A stretch of 6,618 nucleotides of DNA from JAZLIC01 sp045617225 (GTDB taxonomy: Bacteria > Bacillota > Clostridia > Monoglobales > Monoglobaceae). The translations under genes and the position numbers were made by a program. The stretch is from contig JAZLIC010000018.1 in assembly GCA_045617225.1 (NCBI GenBank), positions 1-6,618 of the forward strand, read 5' to 3'. The notes under the pieces were generated by a model that saw only the letters and a program-made list of their open reading frames with translations, was not told the origin of the DNA and searched no databases. This document shows positions 5,934 to 6,618 of the stretch, in pieces. Within the stretch, counting starts at the first letter, position 1; each line of letters starts with the position of its first letter.

Positions 5934-6341
5934 ATGAATATTGCCTTGATTGCACATGACAAAAAGAAGGAGCTTATGGTAGACTTCTGTATTGCATACA
6001 GTTCAATTTTAAAGAAACATAATCTTTGTGCTACGGGTACAACAGGTGCATTGGTTGCCGAATCAACAGGACTTCCGGTTAAGCTGTTTTTGCCGGGCCC
6101 CGAGGGTGGCGGACAACAAATCGGTGCAAGAATCGCATATAATGAAATTGATGCGGTAATATTTTTCCGTGACCCGCTTACTCAAAAGAAGTACGAAACG
6201 GGCAGTATTGACTCTATCTATCGTTTGTGCGATGTACATAATGTACCCCTTGCAACAAATATTGCTACTGCTGAAATGGTTGTTATGGGTATCGGTGACG
6301 GTTACCTCGATTGGCGCGATGTGATGCGTAATAAAGATTAG
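5934..6341 (+). CDS. mgsA: Methylglyoxal synthase family protein, active site altered
   Basis: Methylglyoxal synthase converts dihydroxyacetone phosphate to methylglyoxal and phosphate, a cytoplasmic bypass of lower glycolysis. The 135 residues match short Firmicute members. Conserved features are IALIAHDKKK (3-12) with H8-D9, the phosphate loop ATGTTG (33-38), GG-QQIGARIAYNEID (58-73), IFFRDPL (76-82) with D80, and RLCDVHNVPLATNIATAE (97-114). Against my recollection of E. coli MgsA, the catalytic Asp71 position is glycine (G60), the phosphate-contacting Ser65 is proline (P54), and the His98/Asp101 loop reads KKYETGS with one extra residue. So family membership is firm but the reaction is not: it may be a divergent active subfamily, or a phosphate-sensing MGS-like domain. 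It is a single-gene unit with its own promoter and terminator. Confidence 0.8.
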   Translation: MNIALIAHDKKKELMVDFCIAYSSILKKHNLCATGTTGALVAESTGLPVKLFLPGPEGGGQQIGARIAYNEIDAVIFFRDPLTQKKYETGSIDSIYRLCDVHNVPLATNIATAEMVVMGIGDGYLDWRDVMRNKD

Positions 6342-6353
6342 AATATATTTATG

Positions 6354-6383
6354 AGGTCTTTCGTAAAACGAAAGACCTTTTTT
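6354..6383 (+). terminator. Rho-independent terminator after the mgsA-like gene
   Basis: AGGTCTTTCGT (6354-6364) pairs perfectly with ACGAAAGACCT (6368-6378) around an AAA loop, giving an 11-base-pair stem followed by six T (6378-6383, the first shared with the stem). It lies 12 bases past the stop codon. There is no matching T tract for the minus strand, so it looks one-directional. Confidence 0.93.
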
Positions 6384-6439
6384 GCAGGCTTAGGCTACAT
6401 TTAAGCAAAGATATTTTAAATATTTGATAGAATTTTTAA

Positions 6440-6474
6440 GATAAAGCTTGACTTTATCGCTTTAATGTGATAAA
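6440..6474. promoter_or_regulatory. Operator-like GATAAA inverted repeats over a promoter
   Basis: GATAAAG (6440-6446) and CTTTATC (6452-6458) form a perfect 7-base dyad with a 5-base spacer. A third GATAAA (6469-6474) faces the second arm; TTTATCGC (6453-6460) and GTGATAAA (6467-6474) form a second dyad with one mismatch. The repeats cover the -35 and reach the -10 box, the classic place for a repressor. The bases are seen; the operator role is inferred, and short AT-rich dyads can arise by chance. Confidence 0.4.
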
Positions 6475-6476
6475 CT
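6448..6476 (+). promoter_or_regulatory. Vegetative-type promoter of the TrpR-like gene
   Basis: TTGACT (6448-6453; five of six) is followed after 17 bases by TAAACT (6471-6476; four of six), with an extended -10 TGA at 6468-6470. The start of transcription would be near 6483, about 26 bases before the ATG at 6509. The preceding terminator makes this the likely sole promoter of the next gene. Confidence 0.7.
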
Positions 6477-6508
6477 ATAACAGAATTATGAGAAACGGAG
6501 ATGTAATT

Positions 6509-6618
6509 ATGGAAAGTAGAGATAAAAAGAATACGGAGATGTTGTTTAAGGCGTTCCTTGCCCTTGAAAATGCGGATGAATGTCAAAAGTTCTTTGATGA
6601 TATTTGCACCAAGAAGGA
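6509..6618 (+). CDS. TrpR/YerC/YecD-family DNA-binding protein, N-terminal part
   Basis: Only the first 36 codons are present; the reading frame is still open at the window edge. The translation contains LFKAFLALENADECQKFFDDICTKK (residues 12-36). It matches the start of B. subtilis YerC, a small (about 100-residue) protein of the TrpR-repressor superfamily, in the LF-x-x-x-L-x-L-x-x-x-x-EC-x-x-FFDD-x-CT pattern. The helix-turn-helix that would define DNA binding lies outside the window. CGGAG (6496-6500) ends 8 bases before the ATG at 6509. Another in-frame ATG at 6488 has no ribosome binding site and would extend past the usual family start. The ligand and targets of this family are not well defined, so I do not call it a tryptophan repressor. 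Confidence 0.8.
   Translation, partial: MESRDKKNTEMLFKAFLALENADECQKFFDDICTKK

Noticed and set aside
6388..6406. Possible small hairpin GCTTA/TAAGC and direct repeat AGGCT after the terminator
   Set aside because: Five base pairs with a nine-base loop is too weak to call a structure, and the 5-base direct repeat is within chance expectation.
6411..6423. Inverted repeat ATATTT-T-AAATAT upstream of the TrpR-like gene
   Set aside because: All-AT, one-base spacer, located upstream of the promoter; less informative than the GATAAA dyads and likely chance.

Overview
The window reads as one chromosomal region of a Gram-positive bacterium, most likely a member of the Clostridia (Eubacteriales; the Oscillospiraceae or Lachnospiraceae groups are plausible, but this is inference). 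The reasons are moderate-to-low GC by eye, strong AAGGAGG-type ribosome binding sites before almost every gene, tight gene packing, free use of AGA/AGG and ATA codons, and the gene order maf-mreB-mreC-mreD-PBP2 with a methylglyoxal-synthase-type gene following. All genes are on the plus strand. No mobile element, CRISPR array, tRNA or rRNA is visible.

Positions 22-5827 form one tight run of six genes, almost certainly an operon: dut (dUTPase), maf (nucleotide pyrophosphatase), mreB, mreC, mreD and mrdA (class B penicillin-binding protein 2). Gaps are 0-18 bases, the last junction is within a few bases of overlapping, and no terminator lies inside. The first two products remove non-canonical or excess nucleotides. 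The last four are core parts of the elongasome, which directs lateral-wall peptidoglycan synthesis: MreB is the cytoplasmic actin-like filament, MreC and MreD are the membrane scaffold, and PBP2 is the transpeptidase. The start of the operon and its promoter lie left of the window.

An intergenic stretch (5828-5933) carries a near-consensus promoter with an extended -10 element. It drives a 135-codon gene of the methylglyoxal synthase family, which ends in a clear intrinsic terminator (6354-6383). Its protein keeps the fold and phosphate-loop motifs, but several residues known to be catalytic in E. coli MgsA appear to be replaced. After the terminator a second promoter, overlapped by GATAAA-type inverted repeats, precedes the first 36 codons of a TrpR/YerC-family DNA-binding protein that runs off the right edge.

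I found no wholly new system. The points most worth a second look are the altered active site of the MgsA-like protein, the long acidic insert and tail of PBP2 (with a parallel acidic tail on MreC), the altered nucleotide-binding motif of MreB, and the dyad repeats at the promoter of the TrpR-like gene.
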